Part shown: piece by piece, positions 36,003 to 45,357 of the stretch | Layout of the letters: each line of letters begins with the position of its first letter | Position numbering within the stretch: position 1 is the first letter of the stretch | Assembly: GCA_964549105.1 (NCBI GenBank) | Contig: CAZJTZ010000017.1 | Span: forward strand, 1-64,000 | DNA: 64,000 nucleotides | DNA from: Hydrogenedens sp964549105 | GTDB lineage: Bacteria; Hydrogenedentota; Hydrogenedentia; Hydrogenedentales; Hydrogenedentaceae | Reading direction: 5' to 3' | The notes under the pieces: generated by a model | What the model saw: the letters and a program-made list of their open reading frames with translations, nothing else | What the model was told of the DNA's origin: nothing | Databases searched by the model: none | Made by a program: the position numbers and the translations under genes

Positions 36003-37202
36003 CTATTTTACAAAGAAGAATCCATATATTATACCAGCTATAATTAGAAAAAGAGGGGGGACTCTATATATGAAAAACAGGAAAAAACTGCATAATAGCA
36101 AAACAATTAAATCTACACGAACTGGGATAAGTATATCTATAAAAAAATGGTAAGACAATAGTAATAGTTGTCCAATTATTGCAATATTTATACCTTTTAA
36201 GAATGTTTGAAGACTTATGTTGTCCTTAAATTTATTTTGAAAACTAACTAAAAGTTGCATAAAAATAAAAGGGGGCATAAAAATAGCGAAAGTTGAAATA
36301 AAAGCACCAATAACACCCTTCAAATAGTATCCCATAAAAGTAGCAATTACGGCAAAAGGTCCCGGTGTTACCTGGCTAATTGCCATACCAGCAATAAAAT
36401 CATGATTCGATATCCACTTTAACTTAGTAACGAATATATTTTGTAATATAGGTATAAGAGAATACCCTCCTCCAAAAAAGATAAATCCTATTCCAAAAAA
36501 TACAAATCCGATGGTAAAAATAGACGGTGCATTTGTTATAGAAAATAAGATAGGTATACTTCCATATAAATTTTTCGGTTGATTAAGACAAAAGAATAAT
36601 AAGTTTACGGGGGGAGATATATTTGAGTTATCTTTTCTGTTGATAAACTTATCCATAAACAGATAAAGCAGTCCTGAAAATAGCAGTAAAACCACATAAT
36701 TTACTCTAATCAAACCACCCCCGATAACTATAAAAAGAATAATAAAAAAGGGAATGTTCTTCTTAATATTGACAGATAAATCAAAGGCAGTTAAAACCAG
36801 AAGTGAAATAATAACAGGTGTAATTCCCTTTAATATGTCTTCTAATGCAAATAGTTGATTCGACTTAAAATAAAACTCTGCGAGGATACAAACAATAACA
36901 AAAGAAGGAAGTAAGAAGAAGAAAACACTTAGAAATGCTCCAAAGATTCCTCCTAACCTTCTTCCTACAAAAGAGGCGGTATTAACAGCAAAAGCCCCTA
37001 ATAATTGGCTAAGACTTACACCAATGGCAAACTCTTCATCACTTATAAGTTTTTCTCTTTTTACAAACTTTTCACGGATAAGGGCAATGATAACCCAGCC
37101 CCCTCCAAAACCAAAAGTGCCAATCTTTAAAAATTCCCAACAGAGAAGGGGTAATGATATTCGACTCGGTTTAGGATTTCCGCTATGATTTGTTAATTGC
37201 AT
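36003..37202 (-). CDS. chrA: Chromate transporter, CHR family
   Basis: A 399-residue membrane protein with two homologous halves, each opening with FLKIGTFGFGGGWVII or FGIGFIFFGGGYSLIP and carrying the SQLLGAFAVNTASFVG / SQVTPGPFAVIATFMG motif. This is the long (two-domain) CHR transporter that exports chromate by proton antiport or acts on related oxyanions such as sulfate. It is isolated and divergent from the corrinoid-protein operon. Confidence 0.88.
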   Translation of the reverse strand: MQLTNHSGNPKPSRISLPLLCWEFLKIGTFGFGGGWVIIALIREKFVKREKLISDEEFAIGVSLSQLLGAFAVNTASFVGRRLGGIFGAFLSVFFFLLPSFVIVCILAEFYFKSNQLFALEDILKGITPVIISLLVLTAFDLSVNIKKNIPFFIILFIVIGGGLIRVNYVVLLLFSGLLYLFMDKFINRKDNSNISPPVNLLFFCLNQPKNLYGSIPILFSITNAPSIFTIGFVFFGIGFIFFGGGYSLIPILQNIFVTKLKWISNHDFIAGMAISQVTPGPFAVIATFMGYYLKGVIGAFISTFAIFMPPFIFMQLLVSFQNKFKDNISLQTFLKGINIAIIGQLLLLSYHFFIDILIPVRVDLIVLLLCSFFLFFIYRVPPLFLIIAGIIYGFFFVK

Positions 37203-37406
37203 TTTTTTTGCGTTCTATTCAGATAAATCCAACAAAATGATACTAAAAAATAATAGGAATAGATTATAACATTTTTGTATTTTCTGTGGTCTCTATGATA
37301 AATTAAATAAGATATTTCATGTAATTTGTTACCAGCAAGACTCACAATAAGAAATAAACAAAAATTAGTTCAATAAAATTTTTTTATTAATAAAAGGTAA
37401 AAGTTT
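37203..37406. promoter_or_regulatory. Divergent upstream region, chrA / corrinoid operon
   Basis: 204 AT-rich bases. I see no B12 riboswitch core and no conserved hairpin. A GTAATTTGTTACC word near 37320-37333 is a loose match to the ahcY upstream sites, too weak to call. Confidence 0.3.
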
Positions 37407-38087
37407 ATGGAAGATATTTTGGGACAAATTGCAATGTGTGTTGAACGCGGAAAAGTCAATAAAAATTCTCCCTACCCACCAGACCTTCGTGGACAGGATG
37501 GAGTGGAAGAATTAGTCCAACAAGCCCTCGCTATGGGTACCCCAGCCGCTAAGATACTAAATGAAGGACTGATGAAAGGCATGAGTGTTATAGGTAAGAA
37601 GTTTAGTCGTAATGAAGTTTTTGTCCCGGATGTATTAATGTCTGCACGCGCAATGAATGTAGGCATGCCCTTTTTAAAAACTGCATTTGAGACAGGTGAA
37701 GCAATACATAAAGGAACATTTATTATCGGTACAGTCCAGGGCGACTTACATGATATAGGAAAGAACCTTGTTAGAATGATGATGGAAGGTGCGGGATGGA
37801 AGGTAATAGATTTAGGTGTTGATACTTCACCTGAAAAATTTCTCCAAATTTTAGAAGAAAATCCAGGTGCAGTAGTAGGAATGAGTGCTCTGCTGACTAC
37901 AACTATGGTAAATATGGAGAAAGCAGTTAAAATGTTAAAGTCCAAAGTCCCCGATGTAACCATTGTTGTCGGTGGGGCTCCTTTGACACAAGAATTTTGC
38001 GATAAGATTGGCGCAGACGCATATTCCCCAGACCCACAGGGTTGCATTGAATACCTTGACGCAAAGTTAGGTATTGCCTCCAATTAA
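37407..38087 (+). CDS. Cobalamin-binding (corrinoid) methyl-carrier protein
   Basis: A 226-residue two-domain corrinoid protein of the MtaC/MtbC/MetH-B12 type. The helical cap (residues about 10-95) includes a long variant of the usual PDVLMSARAMNVGM motif. The Rossmann B12 domain follows with GDLHDIGKN (His115 as lower cobalt ligand), LLTTTMVNMEKAV and VVGGAPLT. It carries a methyl group between methyltransferases. Next to it are a DUF169 protein and a homocysteine S-methyltransferase, so methionine formation is the likely output; the donor-side methyltransferase is not obvious here. Confidence 0.9.
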   Translation: MEDILGQIAMCVERGKVNKNSPYPPDLRGQDGVEELVQQALAMGTPAAKILNEGLMKGMSVIGKKFSRNEVFVPDVLMSARAMNVGMPFLKTAFETGEAIHKGTFIIGTVQGDLHDIGKNLVRMMMEGAGWKVIDLGVDTSPEKFLQILEENPGAVVGMSALLTTTMVNMEKAVKMLKSKVPDVTIVVGGAPLTQEFCDKIGADAYSPDPQGCIEYLDAKLGIASN

Positions 38088-38116
38088 AATATAAGATGTA
38101 AAAGGATTCATTTCTT

Positions 38117-38950
38117 ATGGAAACGGAATTAACAAATTTATTGGCTTTGAAATATGAGCCTGTTGCAACTATCTGGACAAATCAAAAACCTGAGCGTGCA
38201 ATAGAGTTTAAACCGGGTCGTTGGGGCTGTGTCATGCGTTGGTTTGTTAGTGCCGCTAAAGGGAAAACGGCTGTTTTCTCACGCCAAACTTATGGATGCT
38301 GGGGGGGCGGAGTCGGATTGGGTTTTGGAAATCTATACAAAGAATTTCCCGGTGGTGAAGAGTGCTTCCACCGGTTTCTTTCCTCGGGAAATAGGGGAGA
38401 CCCTAAGGGGGAAGTAGTAATGGAAAAAATTAAAGATTTTGTTACACCCGATTTTTTACAGGATTTTATGAATGGTGAAGGCTACCTTTCTTCACCCGAA
38501 GCAGTCCGCAATTTTATTCAGAAACTACTTCCTATTCGGGACATTCCTTTCGATTATGTAGTATTTAAACCCCTTTCACAGGTAGACCTGCAAGTAGAAC
38601 AACCTGAGGTAGTGTCATTTCTAGTTAGACCACCTCAATTGTCTGCTTTAATAGTTCTTGCTCATTTCCGTAATAACACAACATCCCGCGTAATAGCCCC
38701 CTTTTCCGCAGGCTGTCAAAATATAGGTATCTGGGCGTATGCAGATAATAAGGATAAGGAAGCGAAGGCTGTAATCGGGTTGACAGATATATCTGCACGA
38801 CTTAATGTAAAAAACCAAATAAGTGACGATTATTTAACCATCTCTTTCCCCTGGCACATGTTCTTAGAAGTAGAAGAAGACGCCACAAAAAGTTTCTTAA
38901 CCAAATCTTCCTGGAAAGAACTCATTGAAGAGGGAAATAAAGGAAAATAA
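38117..38950 (+). CDS. DUF169 protein
   Basis: A 277-residue DUF169 protein of unknown activity. It has no signal peptide or transmembrane helix. Cys residues at 38 (RWGCVMRW), 61 (YGCWGGGVGLGFG), 83 and 200 (FSAGCQNIG) are in the conserved-looking parts and could bind a metal or a cofactor; this is an inference. It lies 29 bases after the corrinoid protein and 4 bases before the homocysteine methyltransferase, so the three form one operon and a role in methyl delivery or corrinoid activation is suggested by context only. Confidence 0.8.
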   Translation: METELTNLLALKYEPVATIWTNQKPERAIEFKPGRWGCVMRWFVSAAKGKTAVFSRQTYGCWGGGVGLGFGNLYKEFPGGEECFHRFLSSGNRGDPKGEVVMEKIKDFVTPDFLQDFMNGEGYLSSPEAVRNFIQKLLPIRDIPFDYVVFKPLSQVDLQVEQPEVVSFLVRPPQLSALIVLAHFRNNTTSRVIAPFSAGCQNIGIWAYADNKDKEAKAVIGLTDISARLNVKNQISDDYLTISFPWHMFLEVEEDATKSFLTKSSWKELIEEGNKGK

Positions 38951-38954
38951 TTAA

Positions 38955-39851
38955 TTGGATACTATCTATTCAACAATAAAATCTGGAAAAATATTAGTAG
39001 GCGATGGAGGCTGGGGCACATTATTAATTGCAAACGGCATGCAAGCAGGCGAATGTCCTGAAATGTGGAATATTGACCATCCAGATATAGTTAAGGGCAT
39101 TGCTGTTGCTTATAAAGAAGCAGGAGCAGACATCGTTTCTACTAACAGTTTTGGTGGAAATAGAATTAAATTGAAATCTTATGGATTAGAAAATAAAGCA
39201 AAGGAGTTAAGCCAGAAATCTGCTTACTTATCCCGAACTGCAGTGGGAGATAATTATCATGTCCTTGCATCAATAGGTCCTACTGGAAAACTCCTAATTA
39301 TGGGTGAAGTCTCAGAAGACGAATTATATGAGGCGTTCCGAGAACAAGCCATCGCTTTAGAAGAAGGTGGAGCAGATGCTTGCATTATTGAAACGATGGC
39401 AGATTTAGATGAAGCAAGGTGTGCAGTTCAAGCAGTAAAAGAAAATACAAATCTGGAAATGGTTGTCAGTTTTACCTTTATGCGAAGTAGCGATGGGATG
39501 CGTTTCAATACCATCATGGGAGTAACTCCTGAATCATTTATTGATAAAATGAAACAATTAGGCGTTTCCATATTAGGAGTAAATTGCACCTTAAGTGTGG
39601 AAGATATGGATGTTTTATTACAAAAAATGTATGAGCATGATAAAGAAACACCCTTTTTAGTTTATCCCAATGCAGGTAAACCCCAATTGACAGACGATGG
39701 TATTGTATACCCTGAAACACCCGAAGACTTTGCTAAATATGTTTTCCCTTATTACAATCATGGAGCACGAATTATCGGTGGATGTTGCGGAACCACACCA
39801 GAACATATAAAGGCAATTCAAAAAGAAGTAGAAAGAATTCAATCCGCATGA
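38955..39851 (+). CDS. Homocysteine S-methyltransferase domain protein
   Basis: A 298-residue TIM-barrel methyltransferase equal to the N-terminal module of MetH or to betaine-homocysteine methyltransferase. GDGGWGTLL opens it; the zinc ligands are Cys211 (GVNCT) and Cys277/278 (GGCCGTT). It lacks folate and B12 domains, so a separate carrier is needed, most simply the corrinoid protein two genes upstream. The start is TTG at 38955 with AAAGGA overlapping the previous stop. Its stop overlaps the start of the DNA glycosylase gene (ATGA). Confidence 0.88.
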   Translation: MDTIYSTIKSGKILVGDGGWGTLLIANGMQAGECPEMWNIDHPDIVKGIAVAYKEAGADIVSTNSFGGNRIKLKSYGLENKAKELSQKSAYLSRTAVGDNYHVLASIGPTGKLLIMGEVSEDELYEAFREQAIALEEGGADACIIETMADLDEARCAVQAVKENTNLEMVVSFTFMRSSDGMRFNTIMGVTPESFIDKMKQLGVSILGVNCTLSVEDMDVLLQKMYEHDKETPFLVYPNAGKPQLTDDGIVYPETPEDFAKYVFPYYNHGARIIGGCCGTTPEHIKAIQKEVERIQSA

Positions 39852-40540
39852 AAATCGGTAATTCCGAGGGTAGAAAAGAACATTTCCCTACACTGATAGA
39901 GATTTATAAGACCTTATCCAAATTCTATGGTCCCACAAATTGGTGGCCCGGCGATAGTCCCTTTGAGATAGCAATCGGTGCAATACTCACGCAAAATACC
40001 GCATGGACTAATGTAGAACGAGCCATTCAAGAATTAAAAAAGAAAAACTTACTTGACCCTCATAAAATTGTTAAATGCAAAAGAGATGTTTTAGAACAGG
40101 CAATCCGTTCATCTGGATACTTTCGACAAAAAGCAGAGAAACTCATCATATTTTGTAATTACCTTATTGAAAAATATGGTGGAAAAATTGAAAATATGCG
40201 ACACAAAGATACAATTATTTTAAGAGAAGAATTACTAAACTTAAAAGGAATAGGTCCTGAAACAGCAGACGATATTTTGCTCTATTCGTGTGAACATCCT
40301 GTCTTTGTAATTGACGCCTATACCCGTAGAATATTTTCAAGACATGGGATTCTGGACGAAAAACTGAAATATGAAAAAATACAAGAAATTTTTCATAAAC
40401 ATTTGCCAGATGATGTTTATGTTTACAAAGAATATCATGGACTTATTGTTTGGACAGGTAAAGATTTTTGTAGAAAAATACCTAAATGTTCATCATGTCC
40501 ACTAAACAAATATCCAATTGTAAATCATGATTTTATATAA
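39848..40540 (+). CDS. Endonuclease III-like DNA glycosylase (MagIII-type)
   Basis: A 230-residue HhH-GPD glycosylase. The hairpin LKGIGPETADDILLY lacks the catalytic Lys of endonuclease III, while the essential Asp is kept in FVIDAYTRRIFSRHG. This pattern is that of the MagIII/COG2231 group, which removes alkylated bases such as 3-methyladenine. The C-terminal cluster region has only three Cys (CRKIPKCSSCP), so a [4Fe-4S] cluster is doubtful. I start at ATG 39848, which overlaps the upstream stop; the open frame reaches further up but inside the methyltransferase gene. Confidence 0.82.
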   Translation: MKIGNSEGRKEHFPTLIEIYKTLSKFYGPTNWWPGDSPFEIAIGAILTQNTAWTNVERAIQELKKKNLLDPHKIVKCKRDVLEQAIRSSGYFRQKAEKLIIFCNYLIEKYGGKIENMRHKDTIILREELLNLKGIGPETADDILLYSCEHPVFVIDAYTRRIFSRHGILDEKLKYEKIQEIFHKHLPDDVYVYKEYHGLIVWTGKDFCRKIPKCSSCPLNKYPIVNHDFI

Positions 40541-40545
40541 AATAT

Positions 40546-40575
40546 TTGAATTATCTGCCATATAAATGTTATAAT
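40546..40575 (+). promoter_or_regulatory. Probable promoter of fba
   Basis: TTGAAT at 40546-40551 and TATAAT at 40570-40575 with 18-base spacing, about 115 bases before the fba start. Confidence 0.5.
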
Positions 40576-40690
40576 AAAAAAACTTTTGTTTATCCTTTTG
40601 ATTCATTCCCAAAAAGAATAAGTCTAAAACTATAAAAACAGTAAGAATAATAATTCTACAACAATAATTTAACAATAAGGAGAAAAATAT

Positions 40691-41731
40691 ATGCCATTAG
40701 TTCCGATGAGACAAATACTTGATGAAGCAGCCAAAGGTGGATACGGTGTTGGAGCGTTTAATGTAAACAATATGGAGCAGATACAAGCAATTATGCAGGC
40801 TGCAAACGATACAAACAGTCCTGTAATTATTCAGGCAAGCCGAGGTGCTTTAAAATACAGCAAGATGATTTATTTAAAGAAATTGATGGAAGCAGCGGCA
40901 GAGGAATATCCTCATATACCAGTTGCACTACATTTAGACCATGGAAACAGTGTCGAAACCTGTCTACAAGCAATAGCCCTTGGCTTCACCTCAGTTATGA
41001 TTGATGGTTCCTTAAAAGAAAATGGAAAAGAAAAGAATACTTATAAGGAAAATCTTGAAATAACAAAGAAAGTCGTAGAGTTGGCACATCCGTTAGGAGT
41101 CACTGTGGAAGCAGAATTAGGCTGCCTGGGTGGAATTGAAGATGGTCATGGCGCAGGCTTGACAGATAAAGAACTTCAAGATTTCTTAACAGACCCCGCA
41201 GAAGCAGAAGCATTTGTGCAAGAGACAAAGGTAGATGCACTCGCAGTAGCCATTGGAACAAGTCATGGTGCCTATAAGTCTACGATTAAAGACCCTAAAA
41301 CGGGAGAAGTATTACCGCCGAAACTTGCGATGGAAAGAATTATAGAAATACACAAAAGAATGCCAAATTGCCACATGGTAATGCACGGTTCAAGTTCTGT
41401 CCCTCAATCATTGGTAGATATTGTAAACAAGTATGGTGGAAAAATGCCAGGAACAAAGGGAATCCCTATTGAACAAATTCAAGAAGGCATCAAGAACGGT
41501 GTTCGTAAAATTAATGTTGATACAGATAGCCGTCTTGCAATGACAGGGGCAATTCGTAAGGTATTATGGGAAACCCCAGAAAAATTTGACCCCAGAGACT
41601 ACTTAAAACCCGCCAGAGAAGCCGCTTATCAAGTCTATGTGGAAAGAATGAATGCGTTCGGACAAGCCGGTCATGCAGGTGATTATAAGCCTGTTACCCT
41701 TGAATACATGAAATCATTTTATAAAAAATAA
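40691..41731 (+). CDS. fba: Fructose-bisphosphate aldolase, class II
   Basis: A 346-residue zinc-dependent aldolase of glycolysis and gluconeogenesis. Zinc and substrate motifs: ALHLDHGNSVETC (His-Asp-His), VEAELGCLGGIEDG, AVAIGTSHGAYKS, MVMHGSSSVP and the NVDTDSRLA active loop. Length and the long insertion after the metal site fit the class IIA/B type found in many anaerobes. AAGGAG precedes the ATG. Confidence 0.95.
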   Translation: MPLVPMRQILDEAAKGGYGVGAFNVNNMEQIQAIMQAANDTNSPVIIQASRGALKYSKMIYLKKLMEAAAEEYPHIPVALHLDHGNSVETCLQAIALGFTSVMIDGSLKENGKEKNTYKENLEITKKVVELAHPLGVTVEAELGCLGGIEDGHGAGLTDKELQDFLTDPAEAEAFVQETKVDALAVAIGTSHGAYKSTIKDPKTGEVLPPKLAMERIIEIHKRMPNCHMVMHGSSSVPQSLVDIVNKYGGKMPGTKGIPIEQIQEGIKNGVRKINVDTDSRLAMTGAIRKVLWETPEKFDPRDYLKPAREAAYQVYVERMNAFGQAGHAGDYKPVTLEYMKSFYKK

Positions 41732-41851
41732 CTTTTATTTTTTATTAATAGCCTCTATACAGAACCGTAGACATATCTAAAATAATTCCACGAAGTTTGG
41801 TGGTTTGTAAATTTTAGAGATAAAAAATAATTAAAGAAAGGAGTTCTTTAA

Positions 41852-43687
41852 ATGTGTGGAATTGTCGGTTATATTGGTCCTAAAAATGCAGTAGAAGTAA
41901 TTCTTTCGGGTTTACATCGCTTAGAATATCGTGGCTATGACTCTGCAGGTATTGCAGTTGTAAACGAAAAGGGTCTGGAACATGTTAAAAGTGTTGGTAA
42001 ACTTAAAATCCTTGACGCAAAATTAGAACAGCATCCCATTAAAGGTGGTTTAGGTATAGGACATACACGCTGGGCTACGCATGGTGAACCGTCGGAGGTA
42101 AATTCACACCCTCATTTTGATATGAATATGGAAATTGCCGTTGTTCACAATGGGATTATTGAAAATTTTCATGAACTCAGAGAGCAGTTGGAATCAGAAG
42201 GCGTCAAATTTAGAAGTCAAACAGATACAGAAACGATTGTTCATCTCGTTAGAAAATATTACAATGGGGATTTATTCAAAGCGGTTCAAAGAGCATTGAA
42301 AGATTTAAAAGGTGCTTATGCCATTGGAGTTATATGCAAAAATAATCCGGATGTATTAATTGCTGCAAGAAATGGTAGCCCCCTTATAGTAGGAATTGGT
42401 GAAGGTGAAGGATATATCGCTTCAGATGTACCAGCCATCATGAAATATACCCGAAAAGTGATATACATTGATAATGGGCATGTCTGTGAGATAAAGAGAG
42501 ACACTGTTTGTATTGAAGATATAGATGGCAATTCCATTCCTGTTCATGTTCATAATGTAGAGTGGGATGATGCCGCCGCAGAGAAAGAAGGTTATCCCCA
42601 CTTTATGTTAAAAGAAATCTTCCAGCAGGCAGAAGTGCTACAAAGCACCCTTCGTGGACGTGTGGATGAAGGTTTGGATGAAGTAAAACTTCGGGATATG
42701 AATATTTCTGAAGAAGAATTGAAAAAATGTCAGAAAATATTTGTAGTTGCATGCGGAACAGCCTGGCATGCAGGAATGGTGGGTAAATATTTAATAGAGA
42801 AATTTGCCCGGGTTCCAGTGGAGTTAGATTTAGCCTCTGAATTTCGATATAGAGACCCAATTATACCACCCAACACCATTTTGATTGCGGTGTCTCAATC
42901 AGGTGAGACAGCAGATACACTGGAAGCAATTCGCATTGCGAAAAGTCGTGGTGCCAAAGTTGCTTCCATCGTCAATGTAGTGGGTTCAAGTGTGGCTCGT
43001 GAATCCCATGGCGTTATCTATCAGCAAGCCGGTCCTGAGATAGGTGTGGCTTCAACGAAGGCATATACTTCCCAATGTATGTGTTTTGTCCTGTTTACTA
43101 TATGGTTAGGGCAAATTCGGGGCACCTTGACAAAAGCACAGGCAAAGGAAATGATTACTCAACTACGGACTATTCCAGGTAAAGTGGACCATGTATTGAA
43201 AAATCATGATAAAGTTAAAGAATTAGCCAAACGCTCAGAATATAAAGATGCTCAGGGTTGCTTCTATTTAGGCAGAAATTTTAATTTTCCGAGTGCATTG
43301 GAAGGTGCCTTAAAATTAAAAGAAATTAGTTATATCCATGCGGAAGGATATGCCGCTGGTGAAATGAAACACGGTCCCATTGCATTAGTTACGGAAACAT
43401 TCCCCGTTATTTGTGTTGCAGTGAAAGGGGATACTTATGAAAAGATGGTTTCCAATATTCAAGAGATTAAGGCTCGTAGGGGGTTGGTGGTGAGCATAGC
43501 GACCGAAGGCGATGAGGATATTGTCGCACATAGTCGAGATGTAATCTATATACCTGAATGTTACGAGCCATTTAGCCCAATAGTGGTAGCGGTGCCATTA
43601 CAACTTTTTGCGTATTATGTGGCAGTAAATCGTGGATGTGATGTAGACCAACCACGAAATTTAGCAAAGAGCGTTACTGTAGAATAA
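41852..43687 (+). CDS. glmS: Glutamine-fructose-6-phosphate aminotransferase GlmS
   Basis: A 611-residue enzyme making glucosamine-6-phosphate for peptidoglycan and LPS. The N-terminal class II amidotransferase starts MCGIVGYIG (Cys1 after Met removal) with HTRWATHGEPS and HNGIIEN. Two SIS domains follow, with CGTAWHAG, VSQSGETADTLEA and the C-terminal DQPRNLAKSVTVE. AAAGGAG precedes the start. The 120 bases upstream show no glmS ribozyme core. Confidence 0.96.
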   Translation: MCGIVGYIGPKNAVEVILSGLHRLEYRGYDSAGIAVVNEKGLEHVKSVGKLKILDAKLEQHPIKGGLGIGHTRWATHGEPSEVNSHPHFDMNMEIAVVHNGIIENFHELREQLESEGVKFRSQTDTETIVHLVRKYYNGDLFKAVQRALKDLKGAYAIGVICKNNPDVLIAARNGSPLIVGIGEGEGYIASDVPAIMKYTRKVIYIDNGHVCEIKRDTVCIEDIDGNSIPVHVHNVEWDDAAAEKEGYPHFMLKEIFQQAEVLQSTLRGRVDEGLDEVKLRDMNISEEELKKCQKIFVVACGTAWHAGMVGKYLIEKFARVPVELDLASEFRYRDPIIPPNTILIAVSQSGETADTLEAIRIAKSRGAKVASIVNVVGSSVARESHGVIYQQAGPEIGVASTKAYTSQCMCFVLFTIWLGQIRGTLTKAQAKEMITQLRTIPGKVDHVLKNHDKVKELAKRSEYKDAQGCFYLGRNFNFPSALEGALKLKEISYIHAEGYAAGEMKHGPIALVTETFPVICVAVKGDTYEKMVSNIQEIKARRGLVVSIATEGDEDIVAHSRDVIYIPECYEPFSPIVVAVPLQLFAYYVAVNRGCDVDQPRNLAKSVTVE

Positions 43688-43706
43688 AGTAGATTATTAT
43701 AAAAAG

Positions 43707-43741
43707 AAATTGGCGAACCTTATTTATAGGCTCGCCAATTT
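43707..43741. terminator. Bidirectional intrinsic terminator, glmS / ahcY
   Basis: AAATTGGCGAACC pairs with GGCTCGCCAATTT (one mismatch) around a 9-base loop, between two convergent genes, with A tracts on the left and T tracts on the right so that it can act on both strands. Confidence 0.85.
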
Positions 43742-43770
43742 TATTTTTAGAATAGATAATATATTAAAAA

Positions 43771-45228
43771 TTAATAACGATAATAGTCAGGTTTGTAAGG
43801 TCCTTCTATCGGAACACCTATGTAATCCGCTTGTTTTTGATTCAAACGATCCAGCTTTGCTCCTAACTTTCCAAGATGTAAGCGTGCCACTTCTTCATCT
43901 AATTTTTTAGGTAAAGTATAGACTTTTCCTTTTTCATATTGTTCAGACTCAGTAAATAGTGCAATTTGAGCGAGGGTCTGGTTCGAGAATGAAGAGGACA
44001 TTACAAAGGAAGGATGTCCTGTTGCACAGCCAAGGTTTACTAATCTTCCACGCGCTAGAAGAATGATTTCTTTACCATCGGGGAAAATAAACTTATCTAC
44101 TTGTGGTTTTATATTTTCTTCGCGAATGTTTTTTTGCGATTCCAGCCAGGATATATCAATTTCTGCGTCGAAGTGTCCTATATTGCAAAGAATGGCTCTG
44201 TGTTTCATTTTAATAATATGTTCTCCTCGAATTACATCACAGCAGCCCGTCGCAGTTACGAAAATATCACCGATGGAAGCAGCGTCTTCCATTTTCATCA
44301 CTTCATAACCTTCCATAGCCGCCTGTAAGGCACAGATAGGGTCAATTTCTGTAATAACGACTCTTGCCCCTAGACCACGCATGGCTTGTGCACATCCTTT
44401 GCCCACATCACCATAACCTGCCACGACAACTGTTTTGCCAGCAATCATGACATCAGTAGCCCGTTTAATTCCATCACACAACGATTCTCTGCATCCGTAG
44501 AGGTTGTCAAATTTGGATTTGGTTACGGAGTCGTTTACATTCATAGCACGGGTAAGAAGTTTCCCTTCTTTCATCATTTGATAAAGTCTATGAACGCCTG
44601 TGGTTGTTTCTTCGGATAGACCTATCCAGTTTTCCGCAGTGCGATGCCAGCGTTCTGGGTCCTCCTGGTAAATCTGGTGTAATAAATTATCAACAATTTG
44701 AAGTTCTCTATGTCCATCACTAATAGGCGGTAATTTCCCATGTTTCTGTGCATACTCTTCTAATTCATAGCCGCGATGTATAAGTAGTGTTGCATCACCT
44801 CCATCATCTACTATCATGTTGGGCGTTTCACTATTGGAAAAACACATCGCTTGATAAGTGCACCACCAATATTCTTCTAACGATTCTCCCTTCCATGCAA
44901 ATACAGGAGTTCCTGTGGCAACTATTGCAGCGGCTGCCTGGTCCTGTGTGGAGAAAATATTGCAGGAAGCCCAACGAACATCGGCACCCAATACTTTTAG
45001 CGTTTCTATGAGAACGGCTGTTTCGATGGTCATGTGAAGAGAACCCATGATACGAGCACCTTTGAGAGGTTTTTTTGCGGTATATCTTTCACGAATTGCC
45101 ATAAGACCCGGCATCTCATGCTCTGCCAAATCAATTTCTTTTCTGCCCAGTTCTGCCAATTTAATATCTTTTATCTTGTAAGGCAAACCAGAATGGATTT
45201 TCGGGAAAGTTATTGCTGTTACTGCCAT
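43771..45228 (-). CDS. ahcY: Adenosylhomocysteinase (SAH hydrolase)
   Basis: A 485-residue NAD-dependent enzyme that splits S-adenosylhomocysteine into adenosine and homocysteine. The NAD fold is VVAGYGDVGKGCA; the substrate site has SCNIFSTQDQAAAA and the C-terminus ends in KPDYYRY. Length and insert pattern fit the long bacterial form. I use ATG 45228, which has AAAGGAG at good spacing; a TTG at 45255 would only add nine residues. It returns homocysteine for the methyltransferase encoded at 38.9 kb. Three phased palindromic sites lie just upstream. Confidence 0.95.
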   Translation of the reverse strand: MAVTAITFPKIHSGLPYKIKDIKLAELGRKEIDLAEHEMPGLMAIRERYTAKKPLKGARIMGSLHMTIETAVLIETLKVLGADVRWASCNIFSTQDQAAAAIVATGTPVFAWKGESLEEYWWCTYQAMCFSNSETPNMIVDDGGDATLLIHRGYELEEYAQKHGKLPPISDGHRELQIVDNLLHQIYQEDPERWHRTAENWIGLSEETTTGVHRLYQMMKEGKLLTRAMNVNDSVTKSKFDNLYGCRESLCDGIKRATDVMIAGKTVVVAGYGDVGKGCAQAMRGLGARVVITEIDPICALQAAMEGYEVMKMEDAASIGDIFVTATGCCDVIRGEHIIKMKHRAILCNIGHFDAEIDISWLESQKNIREENIKPQVDKFIFPDGKEIILLARGRLVNLGCATGHPSFVMSSSFSNQTLAQIALFTESEQYEKGKVYTLPKKLDEEVARLHLGKLGAKLDRLNQKQADYIGVPIEGPYKPDYYRY

Positions 45229-45257
45229 ATTAAAAACTCCTTTTTTAAGTTTCAAGG

Positions 45258-45299
45258 GTTAATTACCAAATAATGTAATTACCAGATATGGTAATTACC
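45258..45299 (-). promoter_or_regulatory. Three 16-bp-phased palindromic sites upstream of ahcY
   Basis: GTTAATTACC (45258-45267), TGTAATTACC (45274-45283) and the perfect palindrome GGTAATTACC (45290-45299) recur at exact 16-base intervals, 30-71 bases upstream of the ahcY ATG. Such spacing, about one and a half helical turns, is typical of tandem operators. It is not a SAM or SAH riboswitch by sequence. Confidence 0.6.
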
Positions 45300-45357
45300 A
45301 AATTGAAAAGTCTTATATATAGTTTAACCTATTTGGGGTCTCTCTTTCATGTTTAGA

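Noticed and set aside
37203..37406. Cobalamin riboswitch before the corrinoid gene
   Set aside because: No GCCACUG-like B12 box or long structured leader is present.
41732..41851. glmS ribozyme
   Set aside because: The region before glmS is only 120 AT-rich bases and I find no conserved ribozyme core.
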